This document shows positions 1-9,405 of a stretch of DNA of 36,879 nucleotides, piece by piece. The stretch is taken from positions 1 to 36,879 of IMG/VR virus record IMGVR_UViG_3300017527_000157; one strand, given 5' to 3'. This stretch comes from a virus. A program made the position numbers and the translations under genes. Below the pieces are notes generated by a model. That model searched no databases, was not told where the DNA came from, and saw only the letters and a program-made list of their open reading frames with translations. Within the stretch, counting starts at the first letter, position 1; the number at the start of each line of letters is the position of its first letter.

Positions 1-1290
1 CCCGACATGATGGTTGAGGCTGTGCAGGAGAAGTACGGCGTAAAGCTCACGCCTACAGCAATTGACTTCTCCAACCCAATCGGTACGGTAGACCTTATCG
101 AATACTGGGACAAGGACCAGTATTGTATATTCGCTACGACCTCCCAAGACACAACCGAACCTGGCTCCATCAAACCTGCCAAGGAAGCCATTATGTACCC
201 CCTACAGGAATTGGAAGCCCACAACATGGGTAGGGCTCCATTTTTCGTGGTTCCCAACATATTCAACCCAGGGAAGAACCCAACGCTCGAGGGGTCCACA
301 GCCGATTCGGAACTTGTCAAGGACGAAAACAAACACCTCAACCTTATCCGCACGTTAACGGCATCGGCCATCGCCAAGAACGTAGACCCACCAACGGTAT
401 ATACCTCCGGTGAGGGGTGGTCAAAGCCAACAGCGGACATCCGTATGGGTGCAGGTGAGGTTATTCCGTTGAAAGAAACAGAGGCCCTTACCCCGCTTAC
501 GTGGGTGGGACTCCCAGAAATTGTACGACAGCATGGTATTGACACAGTGAAGGCTATGGAGGACCTGGGGCATTTGCCCCATAGCGCGCTTGCTGGTGGC
601 GGGGATGCTCCATCTGGAGTCGGGGCACGACTAGCGTATGCCAATACGGAAATTTCCCTCGGGTTAAAAGTTCCGTTGCGGTCATTGGTGTTGCAGAACG
701 TCCTATCCTTTAGCCTTTCACTGTGCCAGAAATTCATGGCCCCGAATGGCCGGCTTGAGTATTATGCCGCTGACCGCCCAGGTGCGGGTGAGTCCGGTGA
801 CGTAAAGTTTATTGACGTGTCGTTGTTGCGGGAAGACATCATGGACAAGTTGGGATGTACGGTGTCATATGGTAACCTACTCCCCCGCGACCGCATATCG
901 GAAGAACAGCACGTGGCGTACTTGTATAACCAAAAGTTGTTATCGTTGGCTACCGCACACGAACAGTTAGAGTACGTTACTAACCCAGTGTCGGAATCCC
1001 AGCGGATACATGAGGACCTGCAGGACCCCGTGTTGCATCCAGACGTTGTAGCGTTAACGAAGCAGGCTGAGCAGCAACCCCAACAACCCACTCAACCGCA
1101 ACCACCACAATCTCCGCTCCCCGGCCTCGAACAGCCTGGCCTCGTTAATAGCGCTGCACCAACTGTCCCAAGCGGACCTGAACGCCCGGTGTCGCGCAAT
1201 ACTCCGTTCCTAACACGAACCGGTGGACAGATGGCCCCTACGGCTCGCCCAGGTATGTTCGGCGGTCCGCCAGTTGAGGAGACCCAATAA
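1..1290 (+). CDS. Portal protein, C-terminal part (5' end outside window)
   Basis: The frame is open from the first base, so the true start lies upstream; the first internal ATG is at base 7. The visible 429 residues look like the C-terminal two thirds of a phage portal protein, the dodecameric ring at the packaging vertex. The usual portal sequence layout is visible: a beta-rich segment, a MGRAPFFVVPN stretch, a core with a PLKETEALTPLTWVG strand, and a long helical segment (LAYANTEISLGLKVPLRSLVLQNV). The last 80 residues are a Pro/Gln-rich disordered tail, common in portals. The stop codon overlaps the next ATG by one base (TAATG). Its place before a scaffold and a major capsid gene supports the call. 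The match is by layout and residue pattern only, with no catalytic motif to confirm it. Confidence 0.72.
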   Translation, partial: PDMMVEAVQEKYGVKLTPTAIDFSNPIGTVDLIEYWDKDQYCIFATTSQDTTEPGSIKPAKEAIMYPLQELEAHNMGRAPFFVVPNIFNPGKNPTLEGSTADSELVKDENKHLNLIRTLTASAIAKNVDPPTVYTSGEGWSKPTADIRMGAGEVIPLKETEALTPLTWVGLPEIVRQHGIDTVKAMEDLGHLPHSALAGGGDAPSGVGARLAYANTEISLGLKVPLRSLVLQNVLSFSLSLCQKFMAPNGRLEYYAADRPGAGESGDVKFIDVSLLREDIMDKLGCTVSYGNLLPRDRISEEQHVAYLYNQKLLSLATAHEQLEYVTNPVSESQRIHEDLQDPVLHPDVVALTKQAEQQPQQPTQPQPPQSPLPGLEQPGLVNSAAPTVPSGPERPVSRNTPFLTRTGGQMAPTARPGMFGGPPVEETQ

Positions 1291-4200
1291 TGGCACAGAA
1301 TCAACGTCCATGGCTCAGGGAGTTTGAAGGTCTAGACCCCACGCCGCCCAAACCAAAAACCAAAGATGCCAAGCCTGCAAAGCGCAAACCTGCGGAACTT
1401 GCGCCACCAACTAAATTAAAGAAAGACCCGGATGAATGGAAGAATCGGGGACTTGTCAGGACACAACCACCCAGGTCAACGCTCAGGGGTGAGTTCGGTG
1501 CCCCACGCAAACCGTTTTCGGAGAAGGCTGGGGCTCCAAAGCCCCAAAAGATTCCTGCCAGATACCTTCCACAACCGGCTGAACCCGAAGAGGACAACTG
1601 GCAGGATTACGTATTACCAGGTGTTCAGTATGGCGATGTCTGGCGTCCCAAGGAAAGGAATCCCCTCCCGGCCGCTGTGCCCCTGCCCTCCCCTTCGTTG
1701 GACGAGTCCGACATTCAAGGGTCGGCATACAACATGTGGCTTCACCAGGGGACCGACGCCGACGACCCTGAGGATACCAAGTTATTGAACAGTGTGTTCG
1801 ACCTCATGACTGCACGACCCGAACAGATGGACGTTAAGGTTAGTCCAGATGGTAAGTCCTCCACACCTAACATCCTGAAAATTACTACCAACTTGCTCAG
1901 CCAGTGGGCGTTGGGGTGGGCATCTGTGGAGTTTTCCAAGTTGCCCGAACGGGCCGTGTGGGCATCGTCTAGGATTGGTGCTGAATTCCTGGATGACGTT
2001 CCTACCACGTTGACTCCATCCGATTGGATAGGACAGGAAGCTGGTGGTGCCGGCCTGTTCCAAGAGATGATTGGTAATGCCATTTCCCAGGATGCTGCCA
2101 CGCCCGAGGAACGTGCAACGGCTGTCGATGCATACAAACAATACTGGAACGAGGGGAAGATAGGGTGGTCTTTAATCTTTACCGATGACGAGCACATGTC
2201 TAACTTTATTCGGGATATTGAGGCTGGTATGGATGTTGACGAGTCCATAGAGAAGTATGAGAAGTTTTGGCCTGAGTTCATTGGGGGTATTGTATTTGAC
2301 CCTGACTGGGTTGTAGGAGCTGGACTCATTTCGAAGCTGCTCTTCCCGGCACAGATTGTGGTACAGCCCATCCTGCAAGTCGGTGGTAAGTTGTTACGGA
2401 AGATTCCGATTGCTAAGTGGTTAACCAGTATATCCCAAACATCTAGAATTCGGCTGGAAGTATCCCACGTTAACCATGCCGTGAATGAGGCCATCATGGC
2501 CCGGAACCTGACCGAGGGTGTTAACAGTGCAGGTACGTTGATGAATGACCTGGATGATTTGATGCGTGGGTACAGGTCTGACATATTGAACCACGTATCC
2601 CCCAAGTCCCAACAGGCCCTTGAAAGCCTGCAGGTTGCCATGAGGTCACAGGGTGTGGCCTCGTTCAACGATTTGATGTCCAGGTACAATCCATCATTCC
2701 TCGAACTTAGGGGGAGTGCAAACTGGGAGGCAATGCTCCAAGAAAACCCACAGTGGCTAACCCACTATATTGGGGATGCCACGTATAAGCATGTGTATGA
2801 ACGGGTAACTGGAAAGAAACCTAGCCAGCACCCAGTTCGTCAAGCACTTCAATTCTTCCGGAGGCTACAGAAGGAATTGTTACTTGGTCCTAACCCTGCG
2901 TACATGGTAGGTAACCTCACCGACAACTCCAGTAAGGGAATCCTGAGCGGGTACATTATGAACCCGCTCGAAACGAATCCGCTCCAACGCGTGGCTAAAC
3001 ACGTCGGGGGGTGGGGCGGTATTGTAATGGATACTGTAGACAGGGGCTTTGTTAACATAGAGATTGGGAAGAGTATCGTTCCCAACTGGTCATATGTTCC
3101 CATCCCCGGAATAGGGAAGCCGCCTGAGATTGTTGATACGTTGGAGTTCCTACTTCAAACAAACGTTCGAGAGAAGTTACCTGACTTCCTCCAAAATATT
3201 GTACAACCCCGGAACGTCCCAGAATTGGAAGCTGCTGGACTTGTGGAGCCAATGGGATGGGTAGGTAAGGCATTGGATACTATTAACTTTGCCAGCATTA
3301 TAAAGAAGGGTGGAGACATCTCCAATGGAATAGAGCGGGGAGCTAGGTTACAAATTTACGACCAGGCATTTACGCACTACATGGCCAAGTGGGGTGCTCC
3401 CACTGTGGTTGAGGTTGCAAAGATGGCTGGCGTTCCTGATTCTATTGTTGAGACCATGAGCAAGAAACTTTCCAAAGGAATGTCGTTTGCCGAGGTGTTG
3501 GGGTACATGAGGAATTTCTCCGACATCATTCCCGAGTCCGCCGTATCTGACTTCCTCCCGGCTGACGCCTCCCAATATATGCACAATGCCATGGAGGTAT
3601 TTGATAAGTGGCAAGTGGGTGCGTATGGTGCTGATGACGTATTCGGTACACTTGACCTGATGTTCGAAACCATGGATTCGTTTGTTGACCTCAGCCTCCG
3701 CCGGGCTGACGATATAGCAACAAAAGGTGGGGCCGAGGCGGCTATTTCGGACTTCAAAGCAACCACGTTGAGGTCCATTATTGGTGACGTACAACGCATG
3801 TCCAGGTGGGCCAGGGACGAATTGAACAACAAGGTACGGCAGGACATTGCCGCTAATCCCGAGAAGATAGGGTTTCTGTGGAGCCGGTACTTCGAACAGT
3901 CTAGGGTAATCTCCATGATGACCTTCGATGAAGTACAACGGATGATTAGGGAGACAGACCCCGTCTTGGCCCAGGGTATTCAAGACCTGTATGCGGACAT
4001 GGACATTACATATGCTGGCCGGGTTGTTCCTGCCGACTTCCTTCCGGAAGAGTGGGGGTTGTTTGGTGAAAGGCTGCTCGCACGTCGGGAACTCCTCGAC
4101 CAAAACTTTGATGACTTACTATCCACGCTGGTTCGGGAACCAACCCAAGACAACCTCGATATTGTCCGTGGTACGTTTGAAGAAATCCAGACGTATGCGG

Positions 4201-7200
4201 CTACAGCGGCTGCTAAGGCGGCTGAGATTCGGTTCGGGTACAAGCAGAAGATTGTAGCCGGAACCATTACGGACGTTCAACGGGCTGCATACAAACGACG
4301 TATGGATGACATGTGGAGGCAACAGTATTTCCAGAAGGCGTGGGACTTGTTGGCGCAAACGGCTGACGACATCGGATTCAAGGGGTGGTATGCCCCTGAG
4401 GAATTTGTTGACTTGTCTGGATTCAAGGGTGCGGATGATTACATTTCCTCGAGGGCAGGGAGGGTAGTTGACCCGACTGACCCCGAATACTCAAAGTGGT
4501 ATGGGGACTACCTCGTTCGCAAAACGCTGGGTGAGATTCGTACACCTGCACAGCGGGTTGACTTCCAAAAGTATGACATAGATGGATTCGCCGCTCGGGT
4601 CAAATTCTTTGAGGACACAACGTTTGATACGATTGCCGATTACAAGAAGGCCACGGGCCTCGATGTTGCATTTAACCAGGAACAGGCAAGCCGCCTCATG
4701 AGGCCGTACAAGTCGCAGCATGTCCGGTTGTGGCTGGATGTAGACAATCCAGAGTTCTTCAATACTGTACGAAACGCAACTAAGTCTTCCGACATTGACA
4801 AGGCCGATTGGGGAGCCATCTCGGACCTCATAAACATCTCCACATTGTATGATGAAGTTCCGGCCAATCGGACAGGAATTGTTGTTGAGGTTCCAAGGAA
4901 TCAAGTTACACAATTTCAGGATGGGTACGTACTGGACAAGCGGGCTGATTGGCACGAGGCTGGCGTGGCGTTGGGTGTACTGTGGGATTATGATATACCG
5001 ACACCAGCCATTCGGGGTATGTTCGACGGGTACACAGTTGTTACGGAACGTACAGCCCCCTGGTCATATGGTCGGTTGACGTCTACGGGAATCCCAGCTG
5101 ACATTAAGGACCTGTCGTTGGACGTCGCCCGGAAGATGACCTCGGATGGGGACCTAGACCCAGCAATGTATACAAGGTTGTTCATGCACAACCAGGTTAA
5201 GGCAGGGTTGGACTCCGACATTTCAATGTCACTTACCAAAGCGCACCAGTTAACCGCGGAGGGACGGAAACTTGCTGACGACGTACTTGAATGGTACAAC
5301 GGCGTCAAGAAAAATGAGGGCAAACTCCGCCAAGCGGTGGTACGTACTGGTGAGGAAACAAAGTCCTGGAACCAATCCATAGCAACCGTGGCTGAGACGT
5401 TGACCAAGGAAGTAAAAACGGCACAGCTGTACGGTGCTAAAGAGGTTAACGACAAGCTGTTTGATTACTCAATGCAGGGAAACTGGGAGGAGATTCTCGG
5501 GGCCTTCTACCCCTTTACAACTTGGCAGACACGTAACCCTTTGATGTGGTATCAAATGACCAGGAACCGACCAGCCATTTGGACTACATTGGTTCGGTCT
5601 ATGGCATTGATGAAGAGCCAGCGGGACAGGAACAACCTCACAGTAAGATTTAACGGGACTGTTCCTGTGCCATTCCAAGACCAGATGATTGAGTCAGGGT
5701 TCGCACAGGATGGGTATTATGCAACGGACTTGACCTCCATCTTTTCCATCATGAGCCAGGGACAGGAGCTGTTTATTTCCCCAGCCGAAGACGACGCAAC
5801 CGGGGCTAGGAAGTTGGCAAGTCGGTTGGCTAGGACTGGCGAGTACCTGGGCATGACACCCTATCCAGGTATCCAGGCCGCAGGGCGGTATGTTGCGAGA
5901 CAACTTGACATTCCTGTATCGAACAACCCACCTTACGGATTGACTGGACCTGTGGGGAGGGTCTGGCCGTGGTTGTATAGGAAGGAAATTGAATGGGGTG
6001 AGGTTCGCGTACCTGGTTCGTCATGGTTGAGGGAATATAAGATTAGGCGAGAGCTTGCGTTCATGACACAGATGGGCGAGGTTGACCCTGAGGAAGCATT
6101 CATTGCGGAGGGTGGCAACAATCAACAACTACTTGAAAGTATCAATGACGAGATTATCCAACAGAGCTGGTTGTTCTCAGCGATACGCCTTGCCATTCCT
6201 TTCTCGATAAAGTATGCTTCCACAGGGGAACTTGAATTGCGGGCTGACCGCGCTAAGATGAAAGACATGACCCCTGAACAGCAGGCATTCTTCCGGACGT
6301 CACACCCTGCGCAAGGTGTGTATTCGAGGGCCATTGCGTCTGTGGAGAATCCTGAGTGGGCTGAGTGGATGGCTCGACGGGATGCCATATTTGTACGATA
6401 CGCTCAAATGACATCCAGTCTTCCCCCGTGGCACCCACGCAAAACAGAGCTCAACCAGGCCATGTGGGCAGAAATTGACGGGCTAGGTGACCCACCAGAA
6501 AAGATTGGGGAGACAGGCTACGCCATTGACCCTACATCCCGTACCGCTGTGCTCTACGCATTGGAGGAGATGCGACCCAAGGCGGAAGACTTCGAGGACA
6601 CCAATGGGAACATATCGTGGGAAGAATACTATGATATGGAACAGGAATACCTCCGGGCTGTGCCCGGACTGGCTGATGAACTTGGTCAGGCTATATCGGA
6701 ACAAGAGTACATCAACTTCCGAGAGCGGTATATGTCACCAGAAGAAATTGCATGGAGGGAACGTAAGCGGGACTTCGCGACTGGGTGGGACCGATACCAC
6801 GAACTAAAAGGCGAACAGGTGCCGGAGGAAGGATGGATTCCACGACCCACAAACTACTACGAACCTGAACAGGGGATGGAGTTGCCCATGAACGAATTAG
6901 CCCCTGACTTGCAAGCATGGGTTGAAAGTGAGTGGAAGACGCGGGAAGCCGCTGGGTGGTTACCGGAAGAGTTTGCTGCATGGGTGTCTGGTAAGGGTAT
7001 TCCATATGATGTAATTGAGGGCATGCTGACTGATGAAGGGTACGGTGAGCAGACGTTACAATCTATGTATGGGTACGTGTCCAAGCAACGTCCGTGGTTG
7101 GAAACCCTGCCGTGGACTGACCCACAGTTCGGAAACTTCATGGAGATGCGTCAAGAGGTTATGCCTGGGATGTTTGGGACGGATGACGAGGTAGAACAAT

Positions 7201-8669
7201 TTATAGGTGACTATTATGCCCGGATGCCCGGACAGCGGACACAGATTCGCCGGACGCTTGGGGTTGACCTTGCCCCTGGTGAAACGTTTGCTGAATATAC
7301 CCGGAACAACCCTGAGTTGGCCAACGTATTTTATTCGCTACCGCAGGACGTACAATACAACATACTCCGGTTTACGCCACCCACGGAAACGGAACAGATG
7401 CTTGCGGAACTTGAACGCACCCGATGGGAGTTGGGTACAGGGGAGTGGACGCCATTGGTGGAGAAGTATTACGGCGACCCCGAATCCCCAAGGTCCAAGT
7501 TTTGGGACCTCATTAACTCAATGATACTGGACAGTTCGGCATATGATAATCCTGTGCTTGGACCATTGCTGAATCGTGACACACGGGACGCACTGGACCC
7601 CACGGACGACCAGTACACCAAGGCCATCGAATACGCACAGCTGAACGAGGTGTTCTTGGTAAACAAGGAGGCCACCCAAAAGGCTGAGGAACATCCAGAT
7701 TGGTGGGCCACGGCACAGGAACAGAAGCAAGAGTACAAACTCAACCACCCATACACTAGGGAAGAGGAGATGTATTACGCCCTCGAAACGCCCAAGGAAC
7801 AGGATGAGTGGAGGGATGCGAACCCTGAGGTATGGGCGTCATTCCAGGCCACACGTGAGGCGAAGACCAGGGCACAGATTGAGAATCCATATTACCTGTA
7901 CTTCTTCAACCCGGACAAGTACGAGCAATGGTTCGGTGATACGACCCCTGACCAGGTTGACGTGGAAGTGGAAGTAGAATCCTACAACCAGGCTGTGCAT
8001 GACTCCATTAGGCAAGAGGAGGTCGGCGGGTCGTGGACAGCTGACATGGATAGGTGGTTCGGTTCCCGTGGCTCGGCGTCTGGAAAGTTTTGGGATTACT
8101 ATTTCGCTAACAAGGCATTCCTTGCTGGGTACCAGGAAAACCCAGTAATCATGGCAGCGTTGTCGTCGGATGTTCGGTCGCTTATTCCGTCGGATGCCAT
8201 GATACCTGTGTTTGAAGAGGCCCTTAATCGAATTAAGAGGTATTATGATTCGGAGAAGTCGCACAGGTGGGCTGCATATGCGGGGTTAAGGTCACAGGCT
8301 GACCGCGAAAAGGAACACTTCAAAGAATTGTTCCCGTGGCAAGAGGAAGACCCTGGCGTGGAGTTCTGGTCTCGTCGAAAGAATTGGATACTCAACCATC
8401 CCGCTATGGCGTGGTTCCATTACTACGACTATTATGTGAAGGAGTGGGGAGGTACCCCACCAGACCAGGCTGTGCCTGTCGGCGAATTACAGTGGAACTC
8501 TGGCGGAGGGGGCGGAGGTGGTGGAGGTGGCGAGCCCCCACCGCCCGACAAACCACTCGATGAAGGGGTGCCTGGGGTTGAACCACCTGGCTCGTTAGAC
8601 CCTGATGACTTCCCGGACTTAGGACCTCCTGGGTCGGGGGTTATAGACCGCTGGTCGGGGATTGTGTAA
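1290..8669 (+). CDS. Giant 2459-residue virion protein, likely internal/ejection protein
   Basis: This is the largest gene of the window, a fifth of its length. Residues 1-120 are a Pro/Lys-rich basic linker. A segment near residue 330 (FIGGIVFDPDWVVGAG), one near 531-555 (LLLGPNPAYMVGNLTDN) and one near 1406-1422 (FYPFTTWQTRNPLMWYQ) are of the kind seen in very large phage internal virion or polyvalent proteins. The second half is rich in Trp, Tyr and acidic residues. A divergent tandem repeat covers about residues 2053-2222 and 2249-2393. The C terminus has ten consecutive glycines (2405-2414), then a Pro/Asp-rich tail. No transglycosylase, protease or polymerase motif was recognised. Position between portal and scaffold fits an ejection protein packaged in the head or forming a trans-envelope channel; a tape-measure role is the alternative. 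Function is inferred from size, place and segment resemblance. Confidence 0.55.
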   Translation: MAQNQRPWLREFEGLDPTPPKPKTKDAKPAKRKPAELAPPTKLKKDPDEWKNRGLVRTQPPRSTLRGEFGAPRKPFSEKAGAPKPQKIPARYLPQPAEPEEDNWQDYVLPGVQYGDVWRPKERNPLPAAVPLPSPSLDESDIQGSAYNMWLHQGTDADDPEDTKLLNSVFDLMTARPEQMDVKVSPDGKSSTPNILKITTNLLSQWALGWASVEFSKLPERAVWASSRIGAEFLDDVPTTLTPSDWIGQEAGGAGLFQEMIGNAISQDAATPEERATAVDAYKQYWNEGKIGWSLIFTDDEHMSNFIRDIEAGMDVDESIEKYEKFWPEFIGGIVFDPDWVVGAGLISKLLFPAQIVVQPILQVGGKLLRKIPIAKWLTSISQTSRIRLEVSHVNHAVNEAIMARNLTEGVNSAGTLMNDLDDLMRGYRSDILNHVSPKSQQALESLQVAMRSQGVASFNDLMSRYNPSFLELRGSANWEAMLQENPQWLTHYIGDATYKHVYERVTGKKPSQHPVRQALQFFRRLQKELLLGPNPAYMVGNLTDNSSKGILSGYIMNPLETNPLQRVAKHVGGWGGIVMDTVDRGFVNIEIGKSIVPNWSYVPIPGIGKPPEIVDTLEFLLQTNVREKLPDFLQNIVQPRNVPELEAAGLVEPMGWVGKALDTINFASIIKKGGDISNGIERGARLQIYDQAFTHYMAKWGAPTVVEVAKMAGVPDSIVETMSKKLSKGMSFAEVLGYMRNFSDIIPESAVSDFLPADASQYMHNAMEVFDKWQVGAYGADDVFGTLDLMFETMDSFVDLSLRRADDIATKGGAEAAISDFKATTLRSIIGDVQRMSRWARDELNNKVRQDIAANPEKIGFLWSRYFEQSRVISMMTFDEVQRMIRETDPVLAQGIQDLYADMDITYAGRVVPADFLPEEWGLFGERLLARRELLDQNFDDLLSTLVREPTQDNLDIVRGTFEEIQTYAATAAAKAAEIRFGYKQKIVAGTITDVQRAAYKRRMDDMWRQQYFQKAWDLLAQTADDIGFKGWYAPEEFVDLSGFKGADDYISSRAGRVVDPTDPEYSKWYGDYLVRKTLGEIRTPAQRVDFQKYDIDGFAARVKFFEDTTFDTIADYKKATGLDVAFNQEQASRLMRPYKSQHVRLWLDVDNPEFFNTVRNATKSSDIDKADWGAISDLINISTLYDEVPANRTGIVVEVPRNQVTQFQDGYVLDKRADWHEAGVALGVLWDYDIPTPAIRGMFDGYTVVTERTAPWSYGRLTSTGIPADIKDLSLDVARKMTSDGDLDPAMYTRLFMHNQVKAGLDSDISMSLTKAHQLTAEGRKLADDVLEWYNGVKKNEGKLRQAVVRTGEETKSWNQSIATVAETLTKEVKTAQLYGAKEVNDKLFDYSMQGNWEEILGAFYPFTTWQTRNPLMWYQMTRNRPAIWTTLVRSMALMKSQRDRNNLTVRFNGTVPVPFQDQMIESGFAQDGYYATDLTSIFSIMSQGQELFISPAEDDATGARKLASRLARTGEYLGMTPYPGIQAAGRYVARQLDIPVSNNPPYGLTGPVGRVWPWLYRKEIEWGEVRVPGSSWLREYKIRRELAFMTQMGEVDPEEAFIAEGGNNQQLLESINDEIIQQSWLFSAIRLAIPFSIKYASTGELELRADRAKMKDMTPEQQAFFRTSHPAQGVYSRAIASVENPEWAEWMARRDAIFVRYAQMTSSLPPWHPRKTELNQAMWAEIDGLGDPPEKIGETGYAIDPTSRTAVLYALEEMRPKAEDFEDTNGNISWEEYYDMEQEYLRAVPGLADELGQAISEQEYINFRERYMSPEEIAWRERKRDFATGWDRYHELKGEQVPEEGWIPRPTNYYEPEQGMELPMNELAPDLQAWVESEWKTREAAGWLPEEFAAWVSGKGIPYDVIEGMLTDEGYGEQTLQSMYGYVSKQRPWLETLPWTDPQFGNFMEMRQEVMPGMFGTDDEVEQFIGDYYARMPGQRTQIRRTLGVDLAPGETFAEYTRNNPELANVFYSLPQDVQYNILRFTPPTETEQMLAELERTRWELGTGEWTPLVEKYYGDPESPRSKFWDLINSMILDSSAYDNPVLGPLLNRDTRDALDPTDDQYTKAIEYAQLNEVFLVNKEATQKAEEHPDWWATAQEQKQEYKLNHPYTREEEMYYALETPKEQDEWRDANPEVWASFQATREAKTRAQIENPYYLYFFNPDKYEQWFGDTTPDQVDVEVEVESYNQAVHDSIRQEEVGGSWTADMDRWFGSRGSASGKFWDYYFANKAFLAGYQENPVIMAALSSDVRSLIPSDAMIPVFEEALNRIKRYYDSEKSHRWAAYAGLRSQADREKEHFKELFPWQEEDPGVEFWSRRKNWILNHPAMAWFHYYDYYVKEWGGTPPDQAVPVGELQWNSGGGGGGGGGGEPPPPDKPLDEGVPGVEPPGSLDPDDFPDLGPPGSGVIDRWSGIV
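7446..8468 (+). repeat. Divergent tandem protein repeat inside the giant virion gene
   Basis: Two copies can be aligned by eye in the C-terminal part of the giant protein: copy 1 at about bases 7446-7955 (residues 2053-2222) and copy 2 at 8034-8468 (residues 2249-2393). Shared landmarks in order are WT, an aromatic pair followed by G, KFWD, NPV, a leucine plus D-R segment followed by LDPTDD or LIPSD, an NPEVW or DPGVEFW block, a Tyr-rich block, and a closing FG-TTPDQ or GG-TPPDQ. The DNA copies are too diverged to be a recent duplication. Confidence 0.6.
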
Positions 8670-8678
8670 AATATGGTA

Positions 8679-8707
8679 TTGACATTCTACGCGTTTTGTT
8701 GTACAAT
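8679..8707 (+). promoter_or_regulatory. Sigma70-type promoter upstream of scaffold and capsid genes
   Basis: In the 61-base AT-rich gap after the giant gene, a perfect -35 box TTGACA (8679-8684) is followed after 17 bases by TACAAT (8702-8707), one mismatch from the -10 consensus. Transcription would start near 8714, giving a leader of about 17 bases that contains AAGGAGG (8717-8723), seven bases before the scaffold ATG. It is the only near-consensus promoter noticed in an intergenic position of this window, and it precedes the genes whose products are needed in the highest copy number. Confidence 0.75.
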
Positions 8708-8730
8708 TATATAAATAAGGAGGGTGTACT

Positions 8731-9381
8731 ATGGCAGAAGAACAAGAGGCTACTGTTGGCGAAGGCGAAGGACAACCAACACCTACCACTCCCGCACCAG
8801 CGGCTGTCCCCGAGGGGGCTGACACTCAGAGCGTCCTCACGTTACTTACACAGCAACTGGACACACAGGGAAAGGCTATACAAAAGTTGTTGGAGTCGCA
8901 GGCACCTGCAACGCCTCCAACACCAGCTCCGGAGCCAGTCGAAAGACCGACGCCACCGGAGCGACAATCGCCAGAAGCCGTAAGGGAGTATATACGGAAT
9001 CTGGAAAACTTCGCCGAGTCGTCTGCACAAGAGGCGGCTCGATTCAAGGTTGCTCGGGAGTTTGGTATTGAACCCGACGACCTCACTGGCACGTTTCAAA
9101 CACCTGAGTCCATGCGATTGCATGCTAAACAGGTGGCTGAAATTAAGAGGGTAGAACAGCTCGGCAAGGATTTGGAGATTAGGATGCAACAGATGCAGAA
9201 TGGCGTTCCTAATCCTCCTAATGCATCCACCAGCGGTCCGTCTGGTATAGAAGCTGGGGCTCCCACGGGGTTGGCGCAAGAATACGATGACGCAAGGAAA
9301 CAGGCAAAGACGAATCCCGACAGGGGTGTAGCGGCGTATCTCAACACTGTCTACAAGGACCCGTCCAAGCGTGTATCGTAA
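8731..9381 (+). CDS. Scaffold-like capsid assembly protein
   Basis: A 216-residue acidic, helix-rich protein with no cysteines and no enzyme motif. Residues 1-35 and 67-90 are Pro/Thr/Glu-rich and look disordered. Between them and after them lie long charged helices (TLLTQQLDTQGKAIQKLLE; SAQEAARFKVAREFGI; AKQVAEIKRVEQLGKDLEIR). Low-complexity termini, coiled-coil tendency and a site just before the major capsid gene are typical of phage scaffolds, which line the procapsid and leave or are digested before packaging. The ATG is seven bases after AAGGAGG and directly below the sigma70-type promoter. A minor capsid role cannot be excluded. Confidence 0.6.
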   Translation: MAEEQEATVGEGEGQPTPTTPAPAAVPEGADTQSVLTLLTQQLDTQGKAIQKLLESQAPATPPTPAPEPVERPTPPERQSPEAVREYIRNLENFAESSAQEAARFKVAREFGIEPDDLTGTFQTPESMRLHAKQVAEIKRVEQLGKDLEIRMQQMQNGVPNPPNASTSGPSGIEAGAPTGLAQEYDDARKQAKTNPDRGVAAYLNTVYKDPSKRVS

Positions 9382-9405
9382 AACATATCTTAACGGAGGT
9401 ACTTT

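Noticed and set aside
1742-4103. Several long minus-strand open frames (such as 1742-2689 and 3348-4103) opposite the giant virion gene
   Set aside because: They are antisense to a continuous gene, mutually overlapping and without ribosome binding sites; low stop density follows from the codon bias of the sense strand.
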